Origin: Phycisphaeraceae bacterium
GTDB lineage: Bacteria > Planctomycetota > Phycisphaerae > Phycisphaerales > UBA1924
Reading direction: 5' to 3'
DNA: 64,000 nucleotides
Assembly: GCA_019636675.1 (NCBI GenBank)
Contig: JAHBXC010000001.1
Coordinates: 1,054,001 to 1,118,000 of the forward strand
Position numbers and translations under genes: made by a program. The notes under the pieces are model-generated. The model did not search any database. It was not told the DNA's origin and saw only the letters and a list, made by a program, of their open reading frames with translations. This document shows, piece after piece, positions 49,566 through 58,040 of the stretch (position 1 is the stretch's first letter; each line of letters starts with the position of its first letter).

Positions 49566-51584
49566 TTACTCTCTCGGGGTCGTCGGGACGCTCGGGGCGC
49601 CGCCGATCGCGGCCTCGTCTTCAACATTGACGCGCACGCGACCGTCATCAAAGGTCGTGACATAGACACGGGCGTTCGTGGTCATCTCCCGGATGGCCTC
49701 GAACCACTGCATCGCGAGGTACACCTCGGGCGACGCGCGGAACAGCGCGACCCGACCGCCCTGGCGCGCGACGCGCCCTCGCTCGTTCATGTGCAGGCGC
49801 CAGCGATCGGCCCGCGCCTGGAGGATCAGCTGCGCCGCCTCGCCCCCGGCGGCGCGCAGCAGCGTCTCGATGCGGATCTCCTGCTCGGTGATCTCGTCCT
49901 GCGTCGCGCCGCGCCGCTGCATCGCCTCCAGCACGTCCAGCTCACGCACGATCGATTCCGACCGCTCCACCGACGCGACGACCTGCGTCAGCGTCTCGAT
50001 GCGCGAGGAACGCGCGTCTTCGATCGCGCGCTCGCGGCGCTGCTCGCTGGCCGTGACGCGCTGGTACGCCAGCGCCACGTCGCTGGCCTGGGGCGGGTGG
50101 GCGGCGACGATGCCGGCGAACAGCACCTCCACGCCCGTGTCGGCGCGGGTGAACGCCTCCTGGATCCTCGCGCGAAGCTCGTCGGACAGCGGGCCGCGCC
50201 CGGCGCCCAGGATCTCGTCGATCGAGCGCGAGCCGAGGAACTCCATGACCTCGCGCTCCGCGATCGAGCGAAGCAGGCGCTGGCGCGACCCCGGCTCGGC
50301 GAAGGCGTCGAACTTCGTGAGATCGCGGACGGTGAAGTGCACCGGCGCCTCGACCGCGAGCAGCGACAGGTCGCGCGGGCCCAGCGCGTCGCCGGCCTGG
50401 CGGGTCGGCTGCACGATCATGAACTGCTCGCGCTGGCCCGAGCCCAGGTGGTCGTTGGTCCAGAGGATCGGCTCGGTCCCCTCGGGCGTGTGGGCGCCGA
50501 CGTGGAGCTGGTTGACCGAGGTCGCGGAATAGGTCTCGACCGTCTCGACGGGCCAGGGGTACTTGAAGTGCGCGCCGGGCCCCACCTCGCGCTGGAGCGA
50601 GCCGAAGCGCAGCACGAGCGCCTGCTCGTTGGGCTGCACGATCGCGATCGACGACAGCGCCCACAGCACCACGCCGCCGCTGATGAACAGCAGCCCGAGC
50701 GTGCGGCTGAGGAGCCGGTAGAACCAGCTGTCCGTGACATCGAACCCGAACTGGTACGAGATCGCGCCGCCCACGCTCTCGGCGAGCCGGTCGGGCGCCG
50801 CCAGGAAGCTCAGGATGCGCGACTCGAACGCCGGCTTGGGCGCCTCGCCCTTGCGCCGGGGGCGATAGAGGTTCAGGATGAAGTTGAGGACGATCTCGAC
50901 GCCCAGCACGGTCATCGCGACGGGCAGGACCACGTGCATCCAGCGCAGCGCGACCGGGGCGTCGAGGAAGTCGAGGAAGTGCGCGATGGCGAGCATGAGG
51001 CCCACCAGCGACGCGCCGACCGACACCGCCGCACCGCCGCGCAGGTTCGACCACACCGGCTGCTTGGCCATGCCGGCGACGAACCGCGCAAAGACGAAGC
51101 CCGCCGCCGCGACGCCCACGCCCAGCGCGATCGCCCACCCGGTGAGGGTCGAGCCGATCTGGGCGTCGGGGTCGAGCATCGCCCGCTCGCTCAGGAAACG
51201 GACCACGCCGATCGAGATCAGCGAGCCGGCGTACGCCAGACTGATCAAGGGCATCAGCAGGCGGTGCATCCAGTCGAGCCGGCGGGCGGCGACGCGCATC
51301 TCCTCGCGTGCACCCTCGAAGACCGACGAGTCGAACGCGCCCGACGCCTCGAGCGCCTCCGCCTCCATCGACTCGAGTCGCTCGAGGGTGTGCTGGTGGA
51401 ACACCAGCGCCAGCCCCAGCCACACCAGCGAGCCGAGCAGGATGTAGATCGCCCCGGTCAGCGCCGCGGTGTCTCGTCCGAACAGCGCGTACAGCAGGAT
51501 CGCCAGGCCCAGCGCGAGCTGGATCATCAGCCCGATGACGCTGATCGAGGTGGCCCGGCGATAGGTCAGATGGTCGTTTCGCAT
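49566..51584 (-). CDS. SPFH-domain protein 1 (HflK-like) with multi-helix N-terminus
   Basis: 672 residues, much longer than the usual 400 or so for HflK. The first 260 residues contain about six membrane helices (about 13-32, 42-62, 110-128, 145-170, 185-205, 215-235), absent from ordinary HflK. A further helix at about 290-310 precedes the SPFH domain, which begins with IVQPNEQALVLRFGSLQREVGPGAHFKYPWPVETV, a good HflK-type opening, then coiled-coil (about 490-600) and a short C-terminal tail. It is the first gene of the seven-gene operon. Its upstream region is shared with a divergent permease gene 378 bases away. A membrane-multispanning extension suggests a different partner or location. 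Confidence 0.84.
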   Translation of the reverse strand: MRNDHLTYRRATSISVIGLMIQLALGLAILLYALFGRDTAALTGAIYILLGSLVWLGLALVFHQHTLERLESMEAEALEASGAFDSSVFEGAREEMRVAARRLDWMHRLLMPLISLAYAGSLISIGVVRFLSERAMLDPDAQIGSTLTGWAIALGVGVAAAGFVFARFVAGMAKQPVWSNLRGGAAVSVGASLVGLMLAIAHFLDFLDAPVALRWMHVVLPVAMTVLGVEIVLNFILNLYRPRRKGEAPKPAFESRILSFLAAPDRLAESVGGAISYQFGFDVTDSWFYRLLSRTLGLLFISGGVVLWALSSIAIVQPNEQALVLRFGSLQREVGPGAHFKYPWPVETVETYSATSVNQLHVGAHTPEGTEPILWTNDHLGSGQREQFMIVQPTRQAGDALGPRDLSLLAVEAPVHFTVRDLTKFDAFAEPGSRQRLLRSIAEREVMEFLGSRSIDEILGAGRGPLSDELRARIQEAFTRADTGVEVLFAGIVAAHPPQASDVALAYQRVTASEQRRERAIEDARSSRIETLTQVVASVERSESIVRELDVLEAMQRRGATQDEITEQEIRIETLLRAAGGEAAQLILQARADRWRLHMNERGRVARQGGRVALFRASPEVYLAMQWFEAIREMTTNARVYVTTFDDGRVRVNVEDEAAIGGAPSVPTTPRE

Positions 51585-51832
51585 GCGTGCTTCTGCGTTG
51601 TGCTGTGCCGAGTCGTGAGGGCGTCGGGCGGCGCTGACTCTGCCGTCCGGGGGTCGTCGTCGTGCTCGGGACGCTCCCTGCGAGGGGGAGGCCCGATCGC
51701 TGTCCGGTGTCTCGATCGGGGGAGAGGGGGACGCCGCGCCGCGTCCGACCCCGAGCGTACCCCGGTCTCCATTCGAGGGAACGGATTGTCAGGCGCCAGT
51801 GCCCGCCTGTCCACCGAACCGGAAACCGATCA

Positions 51833-51861
51833 TTGATGTACGAACGACCGGGCTCTATGTT
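51833..51861 (+). promoter_or_regulatory. Probable promoter of the divergent ABC-2 permease
   Basis: TTGATG (51833-51838), a 17-base spacer and TATGTT (51856-51861) lie about 100 bases before the permease start. The 378-base gap 51585-51962 between the divergent genes contains no ORF I can support; the minus-strand promoter for the SPFH operon must also lie there but is not obvious. Confidence 0.55.
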
Positions 51862-51962
51862 CTCGTCCGGCGACGGCCCGGTTCCCGGGGCGCGCCGGCT
51901 CCCCTCCCGAGGGCCCCTCGCCCGCGATCGCGCCCCCCTTCCTCTCAGGCGTCCCCCCACCC

Positions 51963-53315
51963 ATGTTCGGACAGATCCTCGCCATCGCGCGGAACACGCT
52001 GGTCGAGAGCATCCGCCAGCCGGTCTTCTTTATCCTCGTGCTCGCCTGCGCCGTCTTCCAGGCCGGCAACAACTTCTTCTCCGCCTATTCCATGGGCTTC
52101 TCCGACAGCGCCGAGGTCTCGGGCGACAACAAGATGCTCCTCGATGTCGGGCTCTCGACCGTCCTGGTCTGCGCTACCCTGCTGGCCGCCTTCCTCGCGA
52201 CCTCCGTCGTCTCGCGCGAGATCGAGGACAAGACCGCCCTCACCGTCATCAGCAAGCCCGTCGGGCGCCCGGTCTTCGTGCTGGGCAAGTACCTCGGCAT
52301 CGCCGGCGCGATCGTCGTCGGGACGGTGCTCATGCTCCTGTTCTTCCTCTTCGCGATCGAGCGAGGGGTCATGAGCGCCACCTACGACGACCTGAACGTC
52401 CCGGCGATCGTCCTGGTCCTCTCGGCCGTCGGCCTGTCCATCGGCGTCGCGGTCTGGGGCAACTACTTCTACGGGTGGGTGTTCTCCTCGACCGCCTGCC
52501 TGCTGATGCTCCCCCTGCTGCTGATCGCGTACCTGATCGCGCTCTCGGTGGATGTGCACTGGCAGCCCCACGCCCTGCGCGAGGATTTCAAGCCCCAGAT
52601 CACCATCGCCTCCTTCGCCGTGCTGCTGTCGATGCTCGTGCTGACCGCCGTCGCCGTCGCCGCCAGCACCCGGCTCGGGCAGGTCATGACGATCGTCGTC
52701 TGCCTGGGCGTGTTCCTGTTCAGTCTGCTGAGCAACCACCTCGTGGGCCGGCGCGCCTTCGACAACCCTGTCGTGGGCCGCATCGTCGAGGTCGAGCCGC
52801 TCGCCGACGCCAACCGTGACTTCTCCGACGCGCGCGACCGCTGGAGGATCTCCCTCGCCGCCGAGCCCGGCGTCACCCTCGCGCGCAACGGGCCCCTGTA
52901 CTACGGCGCCGACCCCGGCGGCATCGAGATGGCGGTCCCGCGCTTCCGCCCCTTCGCCGGCGACCTCGCCAACGAGAACCAGGTCCGCGACCCCGAGACC
53001 GGCCCGGCCCTCGCCATCGAGTCCGTCCGAGACTATCGCGACATCACGGTCGTCAATGTCGGAGGCCTCGACGTCCGGCGCGCCCCCCAGCCCGACGACT
53101 ATGTCTTCACCCGCCCGACGAAGGTCAGCTGGCCCTCGCGGATCGCCTGGTCCGTCATCCCGAACATCCAGTTCTTCTGGCTCGTCGACGCGGTGACGCA
53201 GAACCACCCCATCACGGCGCGATACCTCGCGCTCGCGACCGGCTATGCCCTGAGCCATGTCATGGCCCTGCTCGCCCTGTCGGTCCTGCTCTTCCAGAAC
53301 CGCGACATCAGCTGA
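51963..53315 (+). CDS. ABC-2 type permease without its own ATPase
   Basis: 450 residues. About seven membrane helices in the first 265 residues, including LVCATLLAAFLATSVVSREIEDKTALTVISKPVGRP, the cytoplasmic loop typical of ABC-2 permeases of the NatB/YhaP kind. A soluble part (about 270-405) and a last helix pair at about 415-445 complete it. There is no ATPase gene beside it; it is divergent from an operon whose ATPase is the nearest candidate partner, but a partner elsewhere is possible. A probable promoter lies at 51833. Its soluble domain differs from that of the permease at 43837, so they are not recent duplicates. The small gene downstream is convergent, with six bases between. Confidence 0.8.
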   Translation: MFGQILAIARNTLVESIRQPVFFILVLACAVFQAGNNFFSAYSMGFSDSAEVSGDNKMLLDVGLSTVLVCATLLAAFLATSVVSREIEDKTALTVISKPVGRPVFVLGKYLGIAGAIVVGTVLMLLFFLFAIERGVMSATYDDLNVPAIVLVLSAVGLSIGVAVWGNYFYGWVFSSTACLLMLPLLLIAYLIALSVDVHWQPHALREDFKPQITIASFAVLLSMLVLTAVAVAASTRLGQVMTIVVCLGVFLFSLLSNHLVGRRAFDNPVVGRIVEVEPLADANRDFSDARDRWRISLAAEPGVTLARNGPLYYGADPGGIEMAVPRFRPFAGDLANENQVRDPETGPALAIESVRDYRDITVVNVGGLDVRRAPQPDDYVFTRPTKVSWPSRIAWSVIPNIQFFWLVDAVTQNHPITARYLALATGYALSHVMALLALSVLLFQNRDIS

Positions 53316-53321
53316 CGCGGA

Positions 53322-53906
53322 TCACAGCACCTCGGGCGCGTCGATCTCGGGGCGCTTGCCCAGCGCGCCGAACCACACGAGGCAGAAGATCGGGTAGGCG
53401 CCGCCGATCACGATCCCGATCGCCATCGAGACATAGGTGGTCATGGGCGACCACTGCTGCGCGAACGCGGCGTCCGGGTTGTCGCGGACCCACGCCGCGA
53501 TGTCGTCGATCTGCTGGAGCTGGAACATGATCCCCACAACCAGCATCACGATCGCGCCGAGCGAGTAGACGATGTGCATCGGGCGCCCCACGGCGCGTCG
53601 GTTCAGCGTCATGATGCCGGCGAGCAGCAGCAGCACGCCGAAGCACAGACTCACGACCATCAGCCCAGCCAAGAGCGGGTTGAAGGTCGTCATCGACGCC
53701 GGAAAGCCCCCGGGGGATTGGGCCTCGGCCGACTTCATGAGTGTCGGCGTGAAGAACGCGAACACCGAGCCGATGCCGTTGCACACGAGGTTCAGGGCGC
53801 CGAACACGATGCTCAGAATCCCGACGACCTTGGGCCACTTCGGGGGCTCACGAAAGTCATCGCCAGCGTCCATCGGCGCAGACATCCCGCTGAAATCGTT
53901 GCTCAT
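53322..53906 (-). CDS. Small four-helix membrane protein, unknown
   Basis: 194 residues. A charged, Asp-rich N-terminus (about 1-22) precedes four membrane helices (about 25-48, 76-100, 107-130, 158-182), with short loops. The sequence is weakly similar in layout to planctomycete membrane proteins of unknown function; I do not recognise a family. It starts with ATG 53906 preceded by AGGAGAA, a strong SD. It is convergent with the permease gene and lies 105 bases upstream of the pheS repeat region. No partner is evident. Confidence 0.65.
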   Translation of the reverse strand: MSNDFSGMSAPMDAGDDFREPPKWPKVVGILSIVFGALNLVCNGIGSVFAFFTPTLMKSAEAQSPGGFPASMTTFNPLLAGLMVVSLCFGVLLLLAGIMTLNRRAVGRPMHIVYSLGAIVMLVVGIMFQLQQIDDIAAWVRDNPDAAFAQQWSPMTTYVSMAIGIVIGGAYPIFCLVWFGALGKRPEIDAPEVL

Positions 53907-54010
53907 TCCCGGTTCTCCTTCTTCCTGGCTTCCTGGTGCGCAACAGCCCGACCGGACTTCGCACCACCATATCCGATTTGGCGGCGCCCGATTTCTCCGG
54001 CTCCGCCCCC

Positions 54011-54066
54011 TGCTCCCTGCTCCCTGCTCCCTGCTCCCTGCTCCCTGCTCCCTGCTCCCTGCTCCC
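54011..54066 (-). repeat. Eight perfect TGCTCCC heptads after pheS
   Basis: Eight head-to-tail copies of TGCTCCC (GGGAGCA on the minus strand), starting nine bases after the pheS stop. A diverged form of the same unit is found after acs at 16412. Perfect copies suggest recent expansion, so copy number probably varies between strains. Confidence 0.95.
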
Positions 54067-54074
54067 TCCGAGTT

Positions 54075-55085
54075 TCAGATCTGCTTCAGGAACCGCAGGT
54101 CATTCTCATACAGCAGCCGGATATCGGGGATGCCGTACTTGCCCATCGCGATGCGTTCGATCCCGAAGCCGAACGCGAAGCCGGTCCATTCCTCGGGGTC
54201 GTACCCCACCAACTCAAAGACCGCCGGGTCGACCATGCCGCAGCCCCCCAGCTCGATCCACCGGGCCGGCTCGTCGGGGCGCAGCCGGATCTTCATATAG
54301 AACTCGGCGCTGGGCTCGGTGAAGGGGAAGTACGAGGGCACGAGCCGGATCTCGGCGTCCTCGCCGAAGTACGAGCGGGCGAACTGGAAGAGCGTGGTCT
54401 TCAGGTCCGCCAGCGTCACCTTCCGGTCGACGTACAGCCCTTCGATCTGGTGGAACATGAACGAGTGCGTCGCGTCGACCGTGTCGGGCCGGTACACGCG
54501 CCCCGGCGCGACGATCTTGATCGGGGGCTTCACCGACTCCATCACGCGGATCTGCACGGTGCTCGTCTGCGAGCGCAGCATCCGCGGACCCTCGGTCGTG
54601 CGCGGATCGTCCACATAGAAGTTATCGATCGGGTCGCGCGCCGGGTGGTCCGCCGGGATGTTCAGCTTCGCGAAGTTGTGGTCGTCGTCCTCGAGCTCGA
54701 ACCCCTCAGCGACCTCGAACCCCATCCGCCCGAACACGTCGCACAGGTCCTCGATCGTGCGCGTCAGGATGTGCCGGCGACCCACGCCCGGCGCGACGCC
54801 CGGCTCGGTCAGGTCCAGCAGCGGGCCGCTCGGCTTCTTCGCTTCACCGACGCCGCCCTTCTTCGCGTCGAACGCTTCCTGCAGCGCCTTCGTCACCTCG
54901 TTGAGGCGCTTGCCAACCGCCGGCTTCTCGCCGGGGGGCACGTCCTTCAGCCCGCCGGCGGCCAGCTTGACCCGCCCCTTCGTCCCGAGGAACTCGATGC
55001 GCCACTTCTCCAGCGCCTCCGCATCGTGCGCGCTGGCGAGGGACGCGAGCCCCTCCCGTTCGATCGTGTTCAGGGTTTCAAGCAT
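54075..55085 (-). CDS. pheS: Phenylalanyl-tRNA synthetase alpha subunit
   Basis: 336 residues, the normal size. It forms the catalytic subunit of the alpha2beta2 enzyme that charges tRNA-Phe. N-terminal coiled-coil (about 1-90) with LGTKGRV; then HILTRTIEDLCDVFGRMGFEVAEG, DNFYV, LRSQTSTVQIRVM, VYRPDTVDATHSFMFHQIEG (motif 2 region), YFPFTEPSAEFYM and the motif 3 segment FGFGIERIAMGKYGI. The start ATG at 55085 leaves no long N-terminal extension; the frame is open further but overlaps the alcohol dehydrogenase gene in antisense. pheT is not adjacent, unlike in many bacteria. A heptad repeat follows nine bases after the stop. Confidence 0.95.
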   Translation of the reverse strand: MLETLNTIEREGLASLASAHDAEALEKWRIEFLGTKGRVKLAAGGLKDVPPGEKPAVGKRLNEVTKALQEAFDAKKGGVGEAKKPSGPLLDLTEPGVAPGVGRRHILTRTIEDLCDVFGRMGFEVAEGFELEDDDHNFAKLNIPADHPARDPIDNFYVDDPRTTEGPRMLRSQTSTVQIRVMESVKPPIKIVAPGRVYRPDTVDATHSFMFHQIEGLYVDRKVTLADLKTTLFQFARSYFGEDAEIRLVPSYFPFTEPSAEFYMKIRLRPDEPARWIELGGCGMVDPAVFELVGYDPEEWTGFAFGFGIERIAMGKYGIPDIRLLYENDLRFLKQI

Positions 55086-55205
55086 GGGGCGACAGTGTAG
55101 GGGCCGCCCGGTGAAAGACACACGAAGGTCCGCAGGCGTCCCCCCTCCCCGGGTCGCGCCAGCGTACCCTCGTTGACGAGCCCGCCCAACGAGGAGCCCC
55201 ACCCC

Positions 55206-56216
55206 ATGCCCCGTGCCTTCGCCTCCATGAAACCCGGCGCCCCCCTCCAGCCCTTCGAGTTCGAGTTCGGACCGCTCGGGCACGACGAGGTCGAGATCGC
55301 GGTCGAAACCTGCGGCATCTGCCACTCCGACATCTCCATGCTCGACAACGAGTGGGGCATGAGCGCCTACCCCCTCGTCGCAGGGCACGAGGTCGTCGGC
55401 AAGGTCGTCGCCACGGGCGACCTCGTCACGCACCTCCGGAAGGGCGATCGCGTCGGCCTGGGCTGGCACTCGCGTTCGTGCTCCACCTGTCGCCAGTGCA
55501 TGTCGGGCGACCACAACCTCTGCGCCAAGGGCGAGGGCACCATCGTGCAGCGCCACGGCGGGTTCGCCGAACGCGTGCGCGCTCAGGCGTCGTTCGCCGT
55601 CAAGATCCCCGAGGGTGTGAACCCCGGGAGCGCCGGGCCCCTCTTCTGCGGCGGGATCACCGTCTTCAACCCGATCGTCCAGTTCGGCGTCAAGCCGACC
55701 CATCGCGTGGGCGTCGTGGGCATCGGCGGGCTCGGGCACCTGGCGCTGCGCTTCCTCAACAAGTGGGGCTGCGAGGTCACCGCCTTCACCACCAGCGACG
55801 CCAAGACCGCCGAGGCGAAGGGGCTCGGCGCGCACCGCGTCGTGAACACGCGCGACCGCGCGCAGCTCGACAAGGTCGCCGGCTCGTTCGATTTCATCAT
55901 GAGCACCGTGAATGTCCCGCTCGACTGGGAGGCGTACATCAACGCGCTTTCGCCCCGGGGACGCCTGCACGTCGTGGGCGCGGTGCTCGAGCCTATCCCC
56001 GTGAACGCGTTCGGACTCATCATGGCGCAGCGCTCCATCTCGGGCTCGCCGGTCGGCGCCCCGGCGACGATCGCCGACATGCTCGACTTCTGCGCCCGCC
56101 ACTCGATCGAGCCGGTGACCGAGACCTTCCCCTTCTCCAAAATCAACGACGCGATGACCCACCTGCGCGAGGGCAAGGCGCGCTATCGCGTCGTGCTCGC
56201 CAACGACTGGTCGTGA
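55206..56216 (+). CDS. Zinc-dependent NAD(P)-alcohol dehydrogenase (CAD/YahK type)
   Basis: 336 residues from ATG 55206, preceded by GAGGAG; an earlier in-frame ATG at 55173 is possible. Catalytic zinc ligands are seen in TCGICHSDI (Cys) and AGHEVVG (His-Glu), and the structural zinc Cys residues in CSTCRQCMSGDHNLC. The NAD(P) site is GIGGLGHLALRF. The overall pattern is that of the cinnamyl alcohol dehydrogenase/YahK subgroup, NADPH-dependent aldehyde reductases of broad specificity. The true substrate is not known. Divergent from pheS, and convergent with the DUF4397 gene. Confidence 0.9.
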   Translation: MPRAFASMKPGAPLQPFEFEFGPLGHDEVEIAVETCGICHSDISMLDNEWGMSAYPLVAGHEVVGKVVATGDLVTHLRKGDRVGLGWHSRSCSTCRQCMSGDHNLCAKGEGTIVQRHGGFAERVRAQASFAVKIPEGVNPGSAGPLFCGGITVFNPIVQFGVKPTHRVGVVGIGGLGHLALRFLNKWGCEVTAFTTSDAKTAEAKGLGAHRVVNTRDRAQLDKVAGSFDFIMSTVNVPLDWEAYINALSPRGRLHVVGAVLEPIPVNAFGLIMAQRSISGSPVGAPATIADMLDFCARHSIEPVTETFPFSKINDAMTHLREGKARYRVVLANDWS

Positions 56217-56224
56217 ACGAAACA

Positions 56225-56252
56225 GACCCCCGCGGCTTCCGTCGCGGGGGTC
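56225..56252. terminator. Hairpin between the convergent adh and DUF4397 genes
   Basis: GACCCCCGCG (56225-56234) pairs with CGCGGGGGTC (56243-56252). On the minus strand it is followed by a T-rich stretch (TGTTTCG), less so on the plus strand, so it may serve both genes and better the minus-strand one. Confidence 0.6.
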
Positions 56253-56320
56253 CGGGTCAAAGTGCAGGCGTCGGCGAGGGTCTTCCAGGGAATGGACAGG
56301 TGTCGGCCTGACAGGGACGG

Positions 56321-57061
56321 TCAGCCGACTCGCCGGCGCCTGAGGGCCAGCAGCGACGCGGCGCCGAACAGCACGCCCGCGCCGGGCGCGGGCACCGCGT
56401 CGACGCTCAGGAACACGCCGAACCCGGGCTCCGTCGAGCCGGGATTGACGAGGCCGAGCGCGAACGCGGAGTACACCGTGTTCGCGTTGAGCGCCAGGTC
56501 GTTGATCGCGAGCACCGTCGTCGTCGTGCCGGCGAGGCGCACCTCGATGTCGTACACGCCCGCCGCGACCGACGCGTAGCCGCTGACATCGCGGTAGTTC
56601 AGCGTCGCGAGGGTCGCGATCGCGTTGCCGCCGGAGTCGACGGCCACGATGTCGACCTCGGGGGCGTCCAGCGCGCCGTGGAAGAAGCGCACGCGCGCGT
56701 TGTTGGGGTCGAGGGTGTTGTCATCGGTGAGGAGCTGCACATCAAAGTTCGCGAGCCGGTTGAGCGCGACGACCGTGAAGTCGCCCGCCGCCGGGATCGC
56801 GAAACCGTTGAGGTCGAACACCGAGTTCGTCGTGCCGGTGGGCGCGACGCCGATGTCGTAGACACCGGCCGGGATGCTGACGTAGGGCGTGATGTCGCCG
56901 AACGAGAAGTTCGTGAGCGGCGCAGGGCCTGTCGCGCCGTTCACGAGGATGTCGACCGCCGGCGCGTCCGGCGAGCCGTGGACCACGCGCAGGTTCGCCG
57001 CGCTCGATGCGCCCGCGACCATCGCGAGCAGAAGGGTCGAGGAAACAAATACTCTCTTCAT
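56321..57061 (-). CDS. DUF4397 exported protein with sorting tail
   Basis: 246 residues from the ATG at 57061, preceded by GGGAGAT. Signal peptide to about residue 21. Two DUF4397-type halves follow: LRVVHGSPDAPAVDILVNG (about 24-42) and VRFFHGALDAPEVDIVAVD (about 123-141), each with the conserved HGxxDAPxVDI core. The tail VPAPGAGVLFGAASLLALRRRRVG has the motif-helix-Arg layout, and so the protein belongs to the same sorting class as the seven array proteins. DUF4397 domains occur in surface-exposed and secreted proteins; their ligand is not established. It is isolated, with convergent adh on one side and the ribosomal operon on the other. Confidence 0.85.
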   Translation of the reverse strand: MKRVFVSSTLLLAMVAGASSAANLRVVHGSPDAPAVDILVNGATGPAPLTNFSFGDITPYVSIPAGVYDIGVAPTGTTNSVFDLNGFAIPAAGDFTVVALNRLANFDVQLLTDDNTLDPNNARVRFFHGALDAPEVDIVAVDSGGNAIATLATLNYRDVSGYASVAAGVYDIEVRLAGTTTTVLAINDLALNANTVYSAFALGLVNPGSTEPGFGVFLSVDAVPAPGAGVLFGAASLLALRRRRVG

Positions 57062-57336
57062 CTTGGATCTCCCGTACACAAAGCGGCGCACAGCGGCGCC
57101 GGGGGGTTCCTCGCGACGCCGGGGAATGCCGGCGTCGCCTCCTCGCCTTGCCTGACGCGCGCGCTCCGCTGGACGCTCGGCGGCGCGCGAGCGACAGTTC
57201 CGTTTCCGGACCGTCGCTCCACACCGAGTTTCGCACCTCCCGCGCCGAACAGATGCGGAATTTCGATAAAGAAGCCACCTTATCAAGGGAGAGCCGGACG
57301 GCGTTTATCGGCTTTGCCCGACGCGCCGACCAACGA

Positions 57337-57368
57337 ACAAGGGCCCGCGATCGCTCGCGAGCCCTTGT
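57337..57368 (-). terminator. Hairpin at the end of the ribosomal operon
   Basis: ACAAGGGC (57337-57344) and GCCCTTGT (57361-57368) enclose a second, inner pairing (CGCGA with TCGCG). It begins 27 bases after the rplQ stop. T-richness after the stem is modest. The 333-base gap 57062-57394 holds no gene; it is relatively AT-rich around 57256-57290, where the DUF4397 promoter may lie, but no clear hexamers are seen. Confidence 0.6.
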
Positions 57369-57394
57369 GAATGCGTGAGTTGTGCGCTGCGTGC

Positions 57395-57943
57395 TTACGC
57401 GGCGGCGTCGGCGGGCTTCTTCTCGCCCATCTGCTTGCGCATCTTGGCGGCGTAGGCGGCGCGACGGTCGGCCTTGCGACGACGGGTGCTGGGGTTGCCG
57501 CCGATCTCGGGGCCGTCCTCGTTGCCAACGAGCTGGATGACGCACAGCTCGGCCTGGTCGCCGACGCGGTTGACGCCCAGCTTGACGATGCGGGTGTAGC
57601 CGCCGGCGCGGTTCGCGAACTTCGGCGCGACCTCGTCGACGATGTGCTTGACGAGCTTGGGGCCCTTCTTCAGCTCGCCGTAGCGGTTGCGCACGAGGTT
57701 GTCCTCGTTGTCCGCCATGATGCGATCGTGCCCGAGCTTCGCGGTGATGAGCCGGCGCGCGTGGATGTCGCCGCGCTTCGCGAGGGTGATCATCTTCTCG
57801 ACGAAGGGCTGGACGGCCTTCGCCTTGGGGATGGTCGTGGTGATCTGCCCGTGCTCGAACAGGCCGGCGGCCATGTTGCGGAGCATGGCCTGACGGTGGG
57901 CGGCGGTGCGGTTGAGTTTGTAGCCCGCTTTGCGGTGACGCAT
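57395..57943 (-). CDS. rplQ: 50S ribosomal protein L17
   Basis: 182 residues. The conserved core occupies the first 125, starting MRHRKAGYKLNRTAAHRQAMLRNM, with LFEHGQITTTIPKAKAVQPFVEKMITLAK and the C-terminal core segment GGYTRIVKLGVNRVGD. The last 45 residues (Ala/Lys/Arg-rich) are an extension not found in E. coli L17 (127 residues). Last gene of the operon, 97 bases after rpoA, the usual order. Confidence 0.96.
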   Translation of the reverse strand: MRHRKAGYKLNRTAAHRQAMLRNMAAGLFEHGQITTTIPKAKAVQPFVEKMITLAKRGDIHARRLITAKLGHDRIMADNEDNLVRNRYGELKKGPKLVKHIVDEVAPKFANRAGGYTRIVKLGVNRVGDQAELCVIQLVGNEDGPEIGGNPSTRRRKADRRAAYAAKMRKQMGEKKPADAAA

Positions 57944-58040
57944 GGCTCGATCCTTCGTGAACTGACGCGGCGTGGTGTGTGTTCGCCGCGGGATGTGCTT
58001 CGTTCGATCTCGTCTCTGTCCGTCGAGCGACGAACGGGCT

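Noticed and set aside
54011..54066. Heptad repeat as a CRISPR or origin iteron
   Set aside because: The units are seven bases, perfectly tandem with no spacers, and lie directly after a housekeeping gene; no replication gene is nearby.
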